From the NCBI GenBank assembly GCA_003520555.1, contig DOUO01000021.1:1-15271 (forward strand): DNA of 15,271 nt, given 5' to 3'. A program made the position numbers and the translations under genes. This stretch comes from Oscillospiraceae bacterium. GTDB lineage: Bacteria > Bacillota > Clostridia > Oscillospirales > Acutalibacteraceae. Positions 6,366-13,659 of this stretch are shown in pieces. The notes below the pieces were generated by a model. The model worked only from the letters and a program-made list of their open reading frames with translations, was not told the origin of the DNA and did not search any database. Position 1 is the stretch's first letter. Each line of letters begins with the position of its first letter.

Positions 6366-7473
6366 AGTTAAAAAATTCCTTTATTTTTTGCCAAAGTCCG
6401 ACTTTGACTTTTTGTATTTTTACTTCATCCCGAGCGTTCAGGCTTTGCTTTTTAATCAGTCTGCCGTCAAGATAATATTCTACGCTTCCCACCTTTGCGC
6501 CCTTGTTCACGGGCGCGTAAACAAACTCCTCGGTTTTTATTACACGGCGCACCCTGCCGCTTTCCCCGCCGCCGAGGATAATCGGCTCCGCGCTTTGGCA
6601 CACGGCGGTTATTTCGTCGCGTTCTCCGCCCGCGCAGGGGATTTTGAGGCTTAAGTCTTCGGGAGCATACGCCGAAAGCGATGAAAAGCCCGCGTCGTAA
6701 AGAGCCGTATGGTCGTTCCAGTCGTTTTTATCGTTCAGCGTAACGCAGATAAGAGTCAGTCCGTTTTGACGCGCCGCCGAAACCAGGCACCTGCCCGCGG
6801 CAACGGTGTAACCGGTTTTGCCGCCGACGCAGCGTGGATCAAGCCGCAGAAGCTTGTTGTGATTATTGTATTCCGCGGTTTTATTGCCGGGCGACTCAAA
6901 GCTGACTCTTGCGCTTTTTTGAGCGGTGAGCCTTGCGAAAGCGGGATTTTCAAGCCCTGCCGCCATCAGCTTTGCCAAGTCGAGCGCGGTGCTGTAATGA
7001 TTGTCGTCGTCAAGTCCGCTTGGCGTGACAAAGTGAGTGTTTTTCATGCAAAGCTGTTTTGCCCTTTGGTTCATCAGCCCGGCAAAGCCTTCCTTTGTTT
7101 TGCCGATTGTGATTGCCGCCGCGTTTGCCGCGTCGTTGCCCGAACACATCATCATGCCTGCCGCCAAATCCGAAAGCTTTAGCTTTTCGCCGTGCTTAAG
7201 GTACATTGAGCTGCCTTCGGCTTCCATTTCCGCGGTAAATTCGACGGTTTTGTTTTCGTTTTGCGCCGCTTCAAGCGTCAGAAGCGTTGTCATAAGCTTG
7301 GTTGTGCTTGCCGGCTTCATGCGCTTTTCGGGTTCGCGCGACAAAACCACGCTTTTGTCCTGCGGACAGTAAAGCACATAGCTTTGCGCCGAGATTTGCG
7401 GTTTTTCCGCCGCCGACGCGCCCGGCGGCACGCACAATATTGCGCAGATTAAAAGTGAAATCAGCTTTTTCAT
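6358..7473 (-). CDS. serine-type D-Ala-D-Ala carboxypeptidase (PBP5/DacF family)
   Basis: A 371-residue secreted, membrane-attached penicillin-binding protein (peptidase family S11) that trims the terminal D-alanine from peptidoglycan stem peptides. The ATG at 7473 is chosen because AGGGGGT lies 7 nt upstream; the ATG at 7500 lies before that site. A signal peptide covers residues 1-21. The three active-site motifs are intact: STTK (56-59), SGN (111-113) and KTG (219-221). A C-terminal beta domain follows, and the last 17 residues (KVKVGLWQKIKEFFNYG) look like the amphipathic membrane anchor of this family. The scpAB-ytfJ-this gene-rluB order resembles the Bacillus dacB region, where the enzyme modifies spore cortex; a vegetative DacF/DacA-like role is equally possible. 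Confidence 0.93.
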   Translation of the reverse strand: MKKLISLLICAILCVPPGASAAEKPQISAQSYVLYCPQDKSVVLSREPEKRMKPASTTKLMTTLLTLEAAQNENKTVEFTAEMEAEGSSMYLKHGEKLKLSDLAAGMMMCSGNDAANAAAITIGKTKEGFAGLMNQRAKQLCMKNTHFVTPSGLDDDNHYSTALDLAKLMAAGLENPAFARLTAQKSARVSFESPGNKTAEYNNHNKLLRLDPRCVGGKTGYTVAAGRCLVSAARQNGLTLICVTLNDKNDWNDHTALYDAGFSSLSAYAPEDLSLKIPCAGGERDEITAVCQSAEPIILGGGESGRVRRVIKTEEFVYAPVNKGAKVGSVEYYLDGRLIKKQSLNARDEVKIQKVKVGLWQKIKEFFNYG

Positions 7474-7515
7474 AACTTTACCCCCTGCAAATATATGCAA
7501 AGGGCAAGGAATATA

Positions 7516-8622
7516 CTACTCTATATCGTCAATTGTTATTTCGGAAAAATCATCCGAGGCAAGCTCGATTTCGGGCTTTTTGTCCTTTTTGAAGAAGCCC
7601 TTGACCTTGCCGACAACATCGGGCACCATTTCAATGATTCTGTCAAGACCTTCGTTGGGATTGTTAACGCTGATAAGGCGGACGTTGCCCTGATAAACCG
7701 TCAGGAAGGCTATAGGCTGAATTGTTACGCCCGCGCCGCTGCCGCCGCCGAAGAGGTCTTTTTTCTCGTTCTTTGACGGGAGGTCGGAACCGCCGGACGC
7801 AAAGCCGTAGCTTACCTTTGACACCGGGATAATGAGGGTTCCGTCTGCTGAGGTAATCGGTTCGCCGACAATTGTATTGACGTCAACCATTTCCTTAATT
7901 TTTTCCATTGTTATATCCATTAAGTTTCCGATAGGATGTTCCATAACATTTTCTCCTTTTTCTGAAATCTTAGCTTTTTCTTCTTCGATTACCGCCTTGT
8001 CCTTTGCGGTTTTGTTTCTGAGACTTAAAACCAGGCGGAGGGCTTTGAAGCCGTGTTTGAACACCAGCGCGAATATCCACAGCACGCGGATATAGGTAAT
8101 GAAATCAACTCTGTATTCCGTTTTGCCGTTCGTGTTGAAGTCCGGCTGGATGTCAACTCCGTAATCCTTGCATTTTGCAGCCTTAACAAGCACGCTGACT
8201 GCAGGATAAACCGAAAGGCAGAGGTAGCCGTATTTTACGGCGGTGTCGTCCGCGTTTTCTCCGCAGTAGGTAACGCTGATTTGAAGCCGCTTGATTATCA
8301 GGTGCTTAAAAAAATCTCTGAGCACGCCCTTGGCAAGGATTGCGGCGTTTTTGGTTGTGTCAACCAGCCATGACAGTCCTTTTTCCTTAACGATATTGGG
8401 CTTCTTTTCCTTTTTTTCTTCTTTTTTCGGTTCTTCGGGTTTCTTTTTCTTTTTTTTCGGCTTGGGCTTTTTCGGCTTTGACGGATAAACCGTTATTCGT
8501 ATAAAGCCGATACGCAAAACCGCCTTGAGGTCGTTTATAAAGCTTATGCCCACGCCGACGGGAATCATCATTATAAGCGCGATAAAAGCGACTATTCCGA
8601 TTAAGATATACCAGCCAACCAA
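7516..8622 (-). CDS. ytfJ: DUF2953 (YtfI-like)-GerW/YtfJ fused protein
   Basis: A 368-residue frame joining two proteins that are normally separate neighbours. The start is TTG, supported by GAGGTGA 6 nt upstream. Residues 1-226 are a DUF2953/YtfI-like protein: an N-terminal membrane helix (about 3-27), a strongly basic low-complexity stretch (about 48-75, Lys/Pro/Glu), then a folded part ending in a hydrophobic segment (VLWIFALVF) and a charged helix. Residues 227-368 are a YtfJ/GerW sporulation protein, starting MEHPIGNLMDITMEKIKEMV and including GEPITSADGTLIIPVSKVSY and a Gly-rich GGGSGAGV segment. YtfJ is needed for germination in Bacillus as I recall; DUF2953 function is unknown. A complete ribosome binding site and ATG precede the YtfJ half, so a free YtfJ product is also likely. 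Confidence 0.88.
   Translation of the reverse strand: MVGWYILIGIVAFIALIMMIPVGVGISFINDLKAVLRIGFIRITVYPSKPKKPKPKKKKKKPEEPKKEEKKEKKPNIVKEKGLSWLVDTTKNAAILAKGVLRDFFKHLIIKRLQISVTYCGENADDTAVKYGYLCLSVYPAVSVLVKAAKCKDYGVDIQPDFNTNGKTEYRVDFITYIRVLWIFALVFKHGFKALRLVLSLRNKTAKDKAVIEEEKAKISEKGENVMEHPIGNLMDITMEKIKEMVDVNTIVGEPITSADGTLIIPVSKVSYGFASGGSDLPSKNEKKDLFGGGSGAGVTIQPIAFLTVYQGNVRLISVNNPNEGLDRIIEMVPDVVGKVKGFFKKDKKPEIELASDDFSEITIDDIE
7942..7958 (-). promoter_or_regulatory. internal ribosome binding site and ATG for free YtfJ
   Basis: Within the fused frame, AAGGAG (7958-7953) lies 8 nt before an in-frame ATG (7944-7942) that begins MEHPIGNLMD, the usual N-terminus of YtfJ/GerW. A 142-residue YtfJ ending at 7516 would result. 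This suggests the fusion arose by loss of the ytfI stop codon while the second start was kept. Confidence 0.75.
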
Positions 8623-8650
8623 GAATAATCACCTCGCCGCGTATAATTTA

Positions 8651-9229
8651 TTAACCGGTAGTTTCAGTATTATTTTCTTTTGAGGAATTATCCGCGTTTT
8701 CGCCCTCGGCTTCATCGCTGCTTTCGGGCAGGGGCGGAAGCTCCTCGAGTGACGAAATGTTAAAGCAGCGCAGAAAATGCTCGGTTGTGCCGTACAAAAG
8801 AGGTCTGCCGGGCAGTTCAAGCCTGCCCTTTTCCTCGACAAGACCTTTTGAGGTAAGGCTTCCGATTACACCGCTGCAGTCAACGCCGCGCACCTGTTCG
8901 ACAAAAGCCTTGGTGACGGGCTGGTTGTAAGCAACCACGGCAAGCACCTCAAGCGCCGCCTGCGAAAGCGGAGTGTTGCGGCGCAAATCCATTACGGTTC
9001 TGATTTGCGCGGCGTATTCCCTGCGCGACACCATTTGGTAGCTTTGCTTAAGCTTTATTATCATTATGCCCCGTTCGGCTTGGTTATAATCGGAAATCAG
9101 CGCGTCAATTTGCTCCTGCGCCTGTTCCTCGGAAATTTCCAGGGCTGAGGCAATTCGCGAAAGCTCAACGGAATCGCCGCTCGCAAAAAGCACGGCTTCA
9201 ATTGCCGCTTTTATATTAAGTTCCTCCAT
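8651..9229 (-). CDS. scpB: segregation and condensation protein B
   Basis: A 192-residue cytosolic protein, the winged-helix (kite) subunit of the SMC-ScpAB condensin that organises and segregates the chromosome. The start is MEELNIKAAIEAVLFASGD, typical of the family. The conserved middle TPLSQAALEVLAVVAYNQPVTKAFVEQVRGVD (about residues 90-122) and GLVEEKGRLELPGRPLLYGTT are clear; the last 30 residues are an acidic, disordered tail. The start lies 14 nt inside the end of scpA, with GGAGG five nt upstream, as expected for coupled translation of two subunits made in a complex. Confidence 0.97.
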   Translation of the reverse strand: MEELNIKAAIEAVLFASGDSVELSRIASALEISEEQAQEQIDALISDYNQAERGIMIIKLKQSYQMVSRREYAAQIRTVMDLRRNTPLSQAALEVLAVVAYNQPVTKAFVEQVRGVDCSGVIGSLTSKGLVEEKGRLELPGRPLLYGTTEHFLRCFNISSLEELPPLPESSDEAEGENADNSSKENNTETTG

Positions 9230-9950
9230 CGTCAGCCTCCACGTTTCTTTCTATCATGCGTACAACGGCGTTTTCGCCGCTTCCGTCAATGCGTATGCGC
9301 TTGCCCTTGACAAGCTCAAGCGTGGCAAGGAAGGTCGCGACCAAGTCGCTTTTGTCCTCGCACACCTCGAATATTTCGTGATATTCAAGCTTTTTGCCGT
9401 GCCAAAGTCTGCGCATAAGGTGAATTATCTTGCTGTTGACCGAAACAATTTTGTGGGCAACTATGCCCGAAAACGCCTGTTCGGACGGCGGAAGCCTGCG
9501 CTTTCCCCTGCCGACGGCGCTTATGTACGCCTTGGAAATATCCTCGGGAGGGTGGCTGCGGTTGTAGGTTAAGTCAAATTCAACGGGCGACGCCTGGCGG
9601 AAATAACGGTCAAAGTCGTAAATGGCGCCCAGCTTGGCGGCAATTTCACGGCATACGGCGTATTCAAGCAGTTGTCCGGAAAGCTCCTTTTTAAGCTCCT
9701 CCGCCTCTTCCTCATACTTAGGCAGCAGCATTACGGATTTTATATATACAAGCCGCGACGCCATTGTGAGGAATTCCGAAGCGATGTCCATTTGGTTTTC
9801 CTGCATGAGGTTGATTTGCTCCATGTACTGCTCAAGCAATTCCGAAATTTGGATATCGCAGATGTCAATTTTATTTTTTGAAATCAGCGTGAGCAACAAA
9901 TCAAGCGGTCCCTCAAAAACCGGCAGCTTATACTGTAACTGCGTTTCCAT
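9216..9950 (-). CDS. scpA: segregation and condensation protein A (kleisin)
   Basis: A 244-residue kleisin subunit of bacterial condensin; it bridges the SMC heads and binds ScpB. The N-terminal signature YKLPVFEGPLDLLLTLI (residues 6-22) and IDICDIQISELLEQYMEQI are intact, followed by the EFLTMASRLVYIKSVMLLP helix. The C-terminal winged-helix region (about 165-235) contains ATFLATLELVKGKRIRI. Length is normal. The ribosome binding site CGGAGG is 5 nt before the ATG, and the gene starts 10 nt after the protease stop codon. Its 3' end overlaps scpB. Confidence 0.97.
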   Translation of the reverse strand: METQLQYKLPVFEGPLDLLLTLISKNKIDICDIQISELLEQYMEQINLMQENQMDIASEFLTMASRLVYIKSVMLLPKYEEEAEELKKELSGQLLEYAVCREIAAKLGAIYDFDRYFRQASPVEFDLTYNRSHPPEDISKAYISAVGRGKRRLPPSEQAFSGIVAHKIVSVNSKIIHLMRRLWHGKKLEYHEIFEVCEDKSDLVATFLATLELVKGKRIRIDGSGENAVVRMIERNVEADDGGT

Positions 9951-9960
9951 AAGTCCTCCG

Positions 9961-10647
9961 TCAGCTTACAAAAGCGGAGAACGGCAGCTTTGCAAGCCAG
10001 CTCATTCCGTTGACGATGTTGGTTGTGAAGAACGAAAGCATGGTTGAAAGGGGTCCCAGGTATATTAACAAAAACAGCAGACCCGCGAAAAGTCTTTGGT
10101 ATCTGTAAAAGAAGTTGACCGCGCTGTCGGGCAAAAAGGTAAACAGTACCTTTGAGCCGTCAAGCGGAGGAATCGGGATTAAGTTAAACACCGCAAGGTT
10201 TACGTTGACGGTGATGTAAAACTGCAGGAAGATAATTACGTAATTACCGAATTGCGAATACATGAAGTCGGGAGCGAAAGCCCACAGCGCGTAAAACACA
10301 ATCATGCCGACAAAAGCCGCGACAAGGTTTGAAACAGGTCCCATAACCGCGGTGACAGCCATGCCGACCCTCGGGTTTTTGAAATTTCGGGGGTCTATAG
10401 GTACGGGCTTTGCCCAGCCGAAGCCGACAAGCAGCATAAACAGTGCGCCGACGGGGTCGATGTGGCTGAGGGGATTCAGCGACAGCCTTCCGCGCTGCTT
10501 AATGTCCTTGTCTCCGAGCAGGTACGCGGTTTGCGCGTGCGCCCATTCGTGCAGAGGAAGTATGAGAAATATTATTACGAGTACCGCCAGTATTTGGGCG
10601 ATTGCGGACTGAACGGTTAAACCGCCGCGAAAAAGATTCAGAAGCAT
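9961..10647 (-). CDS. site-2-protease-like M50 family membrane metalloprotease
   Basis: A 228-residue polytopic membrane protein of the M50 (SREBP-S2P / YwhC-like) family. The ATG at 10647 is used because GGAGG lies just upstream; a GTG four codons earlier includes that site. The zinc site is visible as HEWAH (H33, E34, H37) and the third ligand as D163 in NLIPIPPLDGSKVL. The segment GWAKPVPIDPRNFKNPR (77-93) is typical of this subfamily. There are about five membrane helices, and no PDZ domain, unlike RseP. It probably cleaves membrane-embedded peptides, but the substrate is unknown. First gene of the scpAB operon, an arrangement common in Firmicutes. Confidence 0.93.
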   Translation of the reverse strand: MLLNLFRGGLTVQSAIAQILAVLVIIFLILPLHEWAHAQTAYLLGDKDIKQRGRLSLNPLSHIDPVGALFMLLVGFGWAKPVPIDPRNFKNPRVGMAVTAVMGPVSNLVAAFVGMIVFYALWAFAPDFMYSQFGNYVIIFLQFYITVNVNLAVFNLIPIPPLDGSKVLFTFLPDSAVNFFYRYQRLFAGLLFLLIYLGPLSTMLSFFTTNIVNGMSWLAKLPFSAFVS

Positions 10648-10683
10648 ATAGTCCTCCACTATAGTTAAAATTATACATTTTAT

Positions 10684-10712
10684 ATTATACTACATATGCG
10701 GTAAAAAAACAA
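10684..10712 (-). promoter_or_regulatory. promoter of the protease-scpAB-rluB operon
   Basis: On the minus strand, -35 TTGTTT (10712-10707), 17-bp spacer, -10 TATAAT (10689-10684). It diverges from the rpmB promoter; about 32 A/T-rich bases separate the two -35 boxes. Confidence 0.75.
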
Positions 10713-10744
10713 GTTAATAAATTTTATAAATTTTTAAAAAACAC

Positions 10745-10773
10745 TTGCTTTTTTCCCGATTTTCTGGTATTAT
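10745..10773 (+). promoter_or_regulatory. rpmB promoter
   Basis: -35 TTGCTT (10745-10750), 17-bp spacer, -10 TATTAT (10768-10773). The region upstream is almost pure A/T and could act as an UP element. The leader is about 40 nt and ends in the ribosome binding site AAGGAGGTG. Confidence 0.75.
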
Positions 10774-10820
10774 AACAAAGTTAGGAAAATAATTTCAGAA
10801 AACTAAGGAGGTGCAGACGT

Positions 10821-11009
10821 ATGGCAAAGTGTCAATTCTGCGGTAAGGATGTAAAGTTCGGAATTAAGGTTTCCCACTCACACAGACGTTCAAACAGAAC
10901 TTGGAAGCCTAATGTTCAGCGTGTTAAGGCAATTGTTGACGGTTCACCAAAGCGTGTATATGCTTGCACCCGTTGCTTACGTTCAGGTAAGGTTACAAGA
11001 GCTAACTAA
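10821..11009 (+). CDS. rpmB: 50S ribosomal protein L28, zinc-ribbon type
   Basis: A 62-residue large-subunit ribosomal protein. It starts MAKCQFCGKDVKFGIKVSHS and includes the RRSNRTWKPNVQRVKA core typical of L28. Both CxxC pairs (C4/C7 and C49/C52) are present, so this is the zinc-binding form rather than the zinc-free paralogue that some bacteria make under zinc limitation. AAGGAGGTG lies upstream of the ATG. It is the only plus-strand gene in the window and is monocistronic, with its own promoter and terminator. Confidence 0.98.
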   Translation: MAKCQFCGKDVKFGIKVSHSHRRSNRTWKPNVQRVKAIVDGSPKRVYACTRCLRSGKVTRAN

Positions 11010-11027
11010 GCTTACATCAAAAAATTA

Positions 11028-11052
11028 GGGAGACTTCACGGTCTCCCTTTTT
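11028..11052 (+). terminator. rpmB terminator
   Basis: GGGAGAC (11028-11034) pairs with GTCTCCC (11041-11047) around a six-base loop, followed by TTTTT. It is 18 nt past the rpmB stop codon. Confidence 0.88.
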
Positions 11053-11053
11053 G

Positions 11054-11080
11054 ATTAACAATAAATCATTAACAATAAAT
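11054..11080. repeat. short tandem duplication
   Basis: ATTAACAATAAAT occurs twice (11054-11066 and 11068-11080) with one C between, between the rpmB terminator and the convergent terminator. Probably replication slippage; no function is suggested. Confidence 0.7.
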
Positions 11081-11087
11081 TAAAACA

Positions 11088-11113
11088 GGTGCCGGGTAAA
11101 TTAATCCGGCACC
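11088..11113 (-). terminator. terminator between rpmB and the surface-protein locus
   Basis: GGTGCCGG (11088-11095) pairs with CCGGCACC (11106-11113). In the minus direction, for the surface-protein gene ending at 11123, it runs into TGTTTTAATTT. In the plus direction it is followed by GTTTTTTTATC, so it is probably bidirectional and backs up the rpmB terminator. Confidence 0.8.
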
Positions 11114-11122
11114 GTTTTTTTA

Positions 11123-12190
11123 TCAGTCCTCAAGCATGAGCCTGAGCATAACTTTTTTACGCATTATCAGTAAGGCTACCATTCCGCCGACGGCAACCGC
11201 AAGTATTGCAATTGCTATAACCGGATTGCCGGGAGAAATAAGAACCGGCTGAGATTTCTTGTCCTGCTTCTGAGGCTTTGCCTCGGGAGCGGTTGATTTT
11301 TCGTCGGTCTTTTTTCCGCCGGGCGATGTGTTTGACGGCGAGGTTAAGTCGGAAACCGCGTTTGAAGCACCTGAGCTTTGCGTAGCGGCGGTTGAATACT
11401 GCTCGTCGGGCGTGCCTCCGGGCTTTGTTGAAGGATAGACGGACGGTTTTGCCGTGGTAGGCTCAACGTAATTTGAGTCCGTGAGCGAAGTATACTTTGA
11501 AATGCTGACGTTCAGCCGCGAGATGTCGGCAACGTTGAAGTTATTTACCACAAAGCATTCGGATTTATCGTCCTTTAGCCACAGCATATCTATACTGAGG
11601 TCAACCTTGGTGATTTGCGGTTCTTCCTCAGAGATATCGGCAACGTCAAAAACAAGCTTTACAAACGGGGAGTCGTCGTCCGTAAATTTGAACAAGCCCA
11701 CGTTTGTCGCGTTGTAATTAACGGCTCCGTCCGAAAGCTCAACAACGCCGAGCTTACCTATTGACGGACAAATTGATTCGGGAGTATTCTTTTTTGGATT
11801 AAGCTGCAAAACCTTTGGGTCGTATGACAGCATCCATTGGGTGGTCATTAAACCCATTGAAGCCTTGAAATAATATGTTAAGGTGACTTCCCTGGTGTAT
11901 TGATTATAGTCGGCGTTTGCCTTACCGAAAAAATTGGAAATCGCGCTGACCGAAAGCGAAGGAAACTTCAGCGGTTTGACGTAGGTAGTAGGCTGAACCG
12001 TTGACTCCGCGGAAGGGTTTGTGCCGTTATCGGTTGAATCGGTATTAAACTGAGCGGACGTTGTTTCGGGCGAAGAATCGGCAATTACGGAATCCTCCGC
12101 CTCAGCCGCGGAAAAGCTGACCAAGGAATGTACCGCTATAATATTAAGAATAATCAAGACTATAAATGAACTGAAAAGTCTTTTAGACAT
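11123..12190 (-). CDS. membrane-anchored surface protein with a cohesin-like domain
   Basis: A 355-residue exported protein. The ATG at 12190 is chosen because TTGGAGGA precedes it and a promoter lies just upstream. A signal peptide covers about residues 1-30 (ending FSAAEA). A Ser/Thr-rich spacer (33-70) precedes a beta-rich domain (about 75-235). This has a cohesin/carbohydrate-binding look: strand EVTLTYYFKAS, then TTQWMLSYDPKVLQL, which matches the cohesin pattern of a strand ending in YDP-x-VL, and later SPFVKLVFDVAD. A second Pro/Ser/Thr/Lys-rich stalk (about 240-320) leads to one transmembrane helix (about 322-343) and a basic tail. No catalytic motif or dockerin was seen. Cohesin-like is a judgement from pattern, not an alignment; a generic Ig-like surface domain is the alternative. 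Confidence 0.75.
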   Translation of the reverse strand: MSKRLFSSFIVLIILNIIAVHSLVSFSAAEAEDSVIADSSPETTSAQFNTDSTDNGTNPSAESTVQPTTYVKPLKFPSLSVSAISNFFGKANADYNQYTREVTLTYYFKASMGLMTTQWMLSYDPKVLQLNPKKNTPESICPSIGKLGVVELSDGAVNYNATNVGLFKFTDDDSPFVKLVFDVADISEEEPQITKVDLSIDMLWLKDDKSECFVVNNFNVADISRLNVSISKYTSLTDSNYVEPTTAKPSVYPSTKPGGTPDEQYSTAATQSSGASNAVSDLTSPSNTSPGGKKTDEKSTAPEAKPQKQDKKSQPVLISPGNPVIAIAILAVAVGGMVALLIMRKKVMLRLMLED

Positions 12191-12224
12191 TGATATCCTC
12201 CAAGAGATATACTTATTCAAGGTT

Positions 12225-12253
12225 AGTATACTACAAAACACCGTAAAAATCAA
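12225..12253 (-). promoter_or_regulatory. promoter of the cohesin-like gene ending at 11123
   Basis: On the minus strand, -35 TTGATT (12253-12248), 17-bp spacer, -10 TATACT (12230-12225). Confidence 0.75.
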
Positions 12254-12272
12254 GTATTTTAGATTTCAGCCG

Positions 12273-12301
12273 AAAAAAAGGCACCCTCAAATGAGAGTGC
12301 C
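12273..12301 (-). terminator. terminator of the starch-binding-like gene
   Basis: On the minus strand a 9-bp stem (12301-12293 with 12288-12280, one U-G wobble, four-base loop) followed by TTTTTTT. It makes the CBM26-like gene a separate transcript. Confidence 0.88.
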
Positions 12302-12320
12302 TAAATTACCGATTTAATAA

Positions 12321-13523
12321 TCAGTTGGTTTTTCTGCGCTTGAAGTAAACAGCTACTACAACACCAACAGCCGCAATAAGCATTACAATTGCAAATGAAG
12401 CAGCGCCTGTCTGGATAGCGTTGTTATCAGAGCCGCTCTCTGAAGCGGGTGTATCCTGAGTTGAGTCGCTTGTTGAAGAATCAGCGTCGTTGTTGTCAGG
12501 ACCGGGAACTGTTGTGGGAGCTACTGTTGTAGCGGGAGCAGTTGTTTCAGCGGGCTTTGAAGGAGCTTCGGGAGCTACCTTATCCTGATAGTACTTGCCG
12601 GTGTAGTTACCGACAACTACATAACCGTCAGCGTCATATACTGTGCCGTACTCGTCAATTTTGCCGCCTTCGGGAACTGTGTATGTGCCGTCCTCGTTCT
12701 GAGTAACGCCCGACTGCTCAAGAGCAAGAGCCTTTGTAGGCCACATGCCGTATTCGCCGTTACCGTACATGAAGTACCATTCGCCTGAGAACGCGGGCTT
12801 ACCGCCGGGGATAAGATCCTGATTGATGTACTCAATCTTAGAGGGATCAAGGTCAACAATCCAAATCATGTTGTCAAATCTCATTGAAAGACCGAACTCG
12901 AGGTCTGTCTCGGAGAAGAACATCTTACCGTTGTCACCAAATTCGGGAGTAAAGTCTACTACCTCGGGATGTGCGAGAATATACTCATATGTAGCGTCAA
13001 AGTTTTCGTTATCTTCCTTGATGCCTGCTTTCTGCTGAGCAAGAGACCACATATATTTCCAGAATTTCTCTGAATAATATTTGCTGTCGCCTTCGCAGTA
13101 GAACTCAGCGGAAGAGTTCTTGCACTGGAGAGCCTCCGCGAATACGGGCAGTGAGCTGTCCATACCGCCGTCAAGATAGTTGCTGAAAACTACGTTTGCA
13201 GCGTCACGGGGAGCGTTGATGCTGTAAAGATTTTCAGCGGCGGCTTCCTTATCCATCTCGTAACCGGGCCAGCCGTTAGAGAACTTATCTCCCGGTGAAT
13301 CGGTAGCGTCCCACCAGTAGCAACCGGCAGCGTCGTTGTTATCTTTAGTAGAATCGTTAATCCAGCAACCGGGCATTGCGAAATAATACTTGTAAGTTTC
13401 TGTGCCGGCTGAAGGAGTGTACTTGCTGTGGTTTGTCTTTACTGCGCCTGCGGAAACAAGACTTGTAGCCGCAACAGAAGCAACCATAGCGCCTGCTAAA
13501 AGAATGCCTAAAACTTTCTTCAT
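12321..13523 (-). CDS. surface protein with CBM26-like starch-binding domain and sortase-like tail
   Basis: A 400-residue exported protein; the ATG at 13523 follows GGAGG. A signal peptide spans residues 1-27. Residues 43-118 resemble a CBM26-type starch-binding module: YKYYFAMPGCWIND, GCYWWDA, GWPGYEMDK and NVVFSNYLDGG match its order of aromatic residues, the WPG turn and the final N-V-F-N strand. A helical, aromatic-rich region (about 145-190) and a domain with GKPAFSGEWYFMYGNGEYGMWPT (241-263) follow, which I do not recognise. Four cysteines (53, 68, 134, 143) could form disulfides. A Thr/Pro/Asp/Ser stalk (315-368) ends in AIQTGAAS, a hydrophobic helix (376-393) and FKRRKTN. The tail resembles a sortase signal but lacks LP. 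No glycosidase motif was seen, so binding rather than hydrolysis is inferred. Confidence 0.78.
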   Translation of the reverse strand: MKKVLGILLAGAMVASVAATSLVSAGAVKTNHSKYTPSAGTETYKYYFAMPGCWINDSTKDNNDAAGCYWWDATDSPGDKFSNGWPGYEMDKEAAAENLYSINAPRDAANVVFSNYLDGGMDSSLPVFAEALQCKNSSAEFYCEGDSKYYSEKFWKYMWSLAQQKAGIKEDNENFDATYEYILAHPEVVDFTPEFGDNGKMFFSETDLEFGLSMRFDNMIWIVDLDPSKIEYINQDLIPGGKPAFSGEWYFMYGNGEYGMWPTKALALEQSGVTQNEDGTYTVPEGGKIDEYGTVYDADGYVVVGNYTGKYYQDKVAPEAPSKPAETTAPATTVAPTTVPGPDNNDADSSTSDSTQDTPASESGSDNNAIQTGAASFAIVMLIAAVGVVVAVYFKRRKTN

Positions 13524-13545
13524 CTTTTTTTCCTCCAATATATTT

Positions 13546-13558
13546 CCGTTTTAAACGG
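13546..13558. repeat. 13-bp palindrome near the start of the starch-binding-like gene
   Basis: CCGTTTTAAACGG is a perfect palindrome with one central base. It lies between the -10 box and the ribosome binding site, where an operator would block transcription or a hairpin could form at the 5' end of the mRNA. No regulator is identified. Confidence 0.5.
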
Positions 13559-13567
13559 TTATAACTA

Positions 13568-13596
13568 ATTATATAATATTATATTTTAAAAATCAA
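13568..13596 (-). promoter_or_regulatory. promoter of the starch-binding-like gene
   Basis: On the minus strand, -35 TTGATT (13596-13591), 17-bp A/T-only spacer, -10 TATAAT (13573-13568). Confidence 0.8.
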
Positions 13597-13620
13597 GTAG
13601 AAATAATAATAATTTAATAG

Positions 13621-13658
13621 AAAAAACCAACAAAGATTAACATAGAGTATTGTTAGTT
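13621..13658 (-). terminator. terminator of the cohesin-like gene at 13660
   Basis: On the minus strand AACTAACAA (13658-13650) pairs with TTGTTGGTT (13633-13625, one U-G pair) over a 16-base loop and is followed by TTTT. The stem is A/T-rich and the loop long, so it is weaker than the other terminators here. Confidence 0.55.
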
Positions 13659-13659
13659 T

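Noticed and set aside
8387..8632. GTG-started frame overlapping the start of the DUF2953-YtfJ gene
   Set aside because: The ribosome binding site fits the TTG at 8622 at proper spacing, the GTG overlaps that site, and the frame is a Lys/Arg-rich shadow of the real coding frame.
11054..11080. CRISPR-like or regulatory repeat at the ATTAACAATAAAT duplication
   Set aside because: Only two copies with one base between them; the simplest explanation is local slippage.
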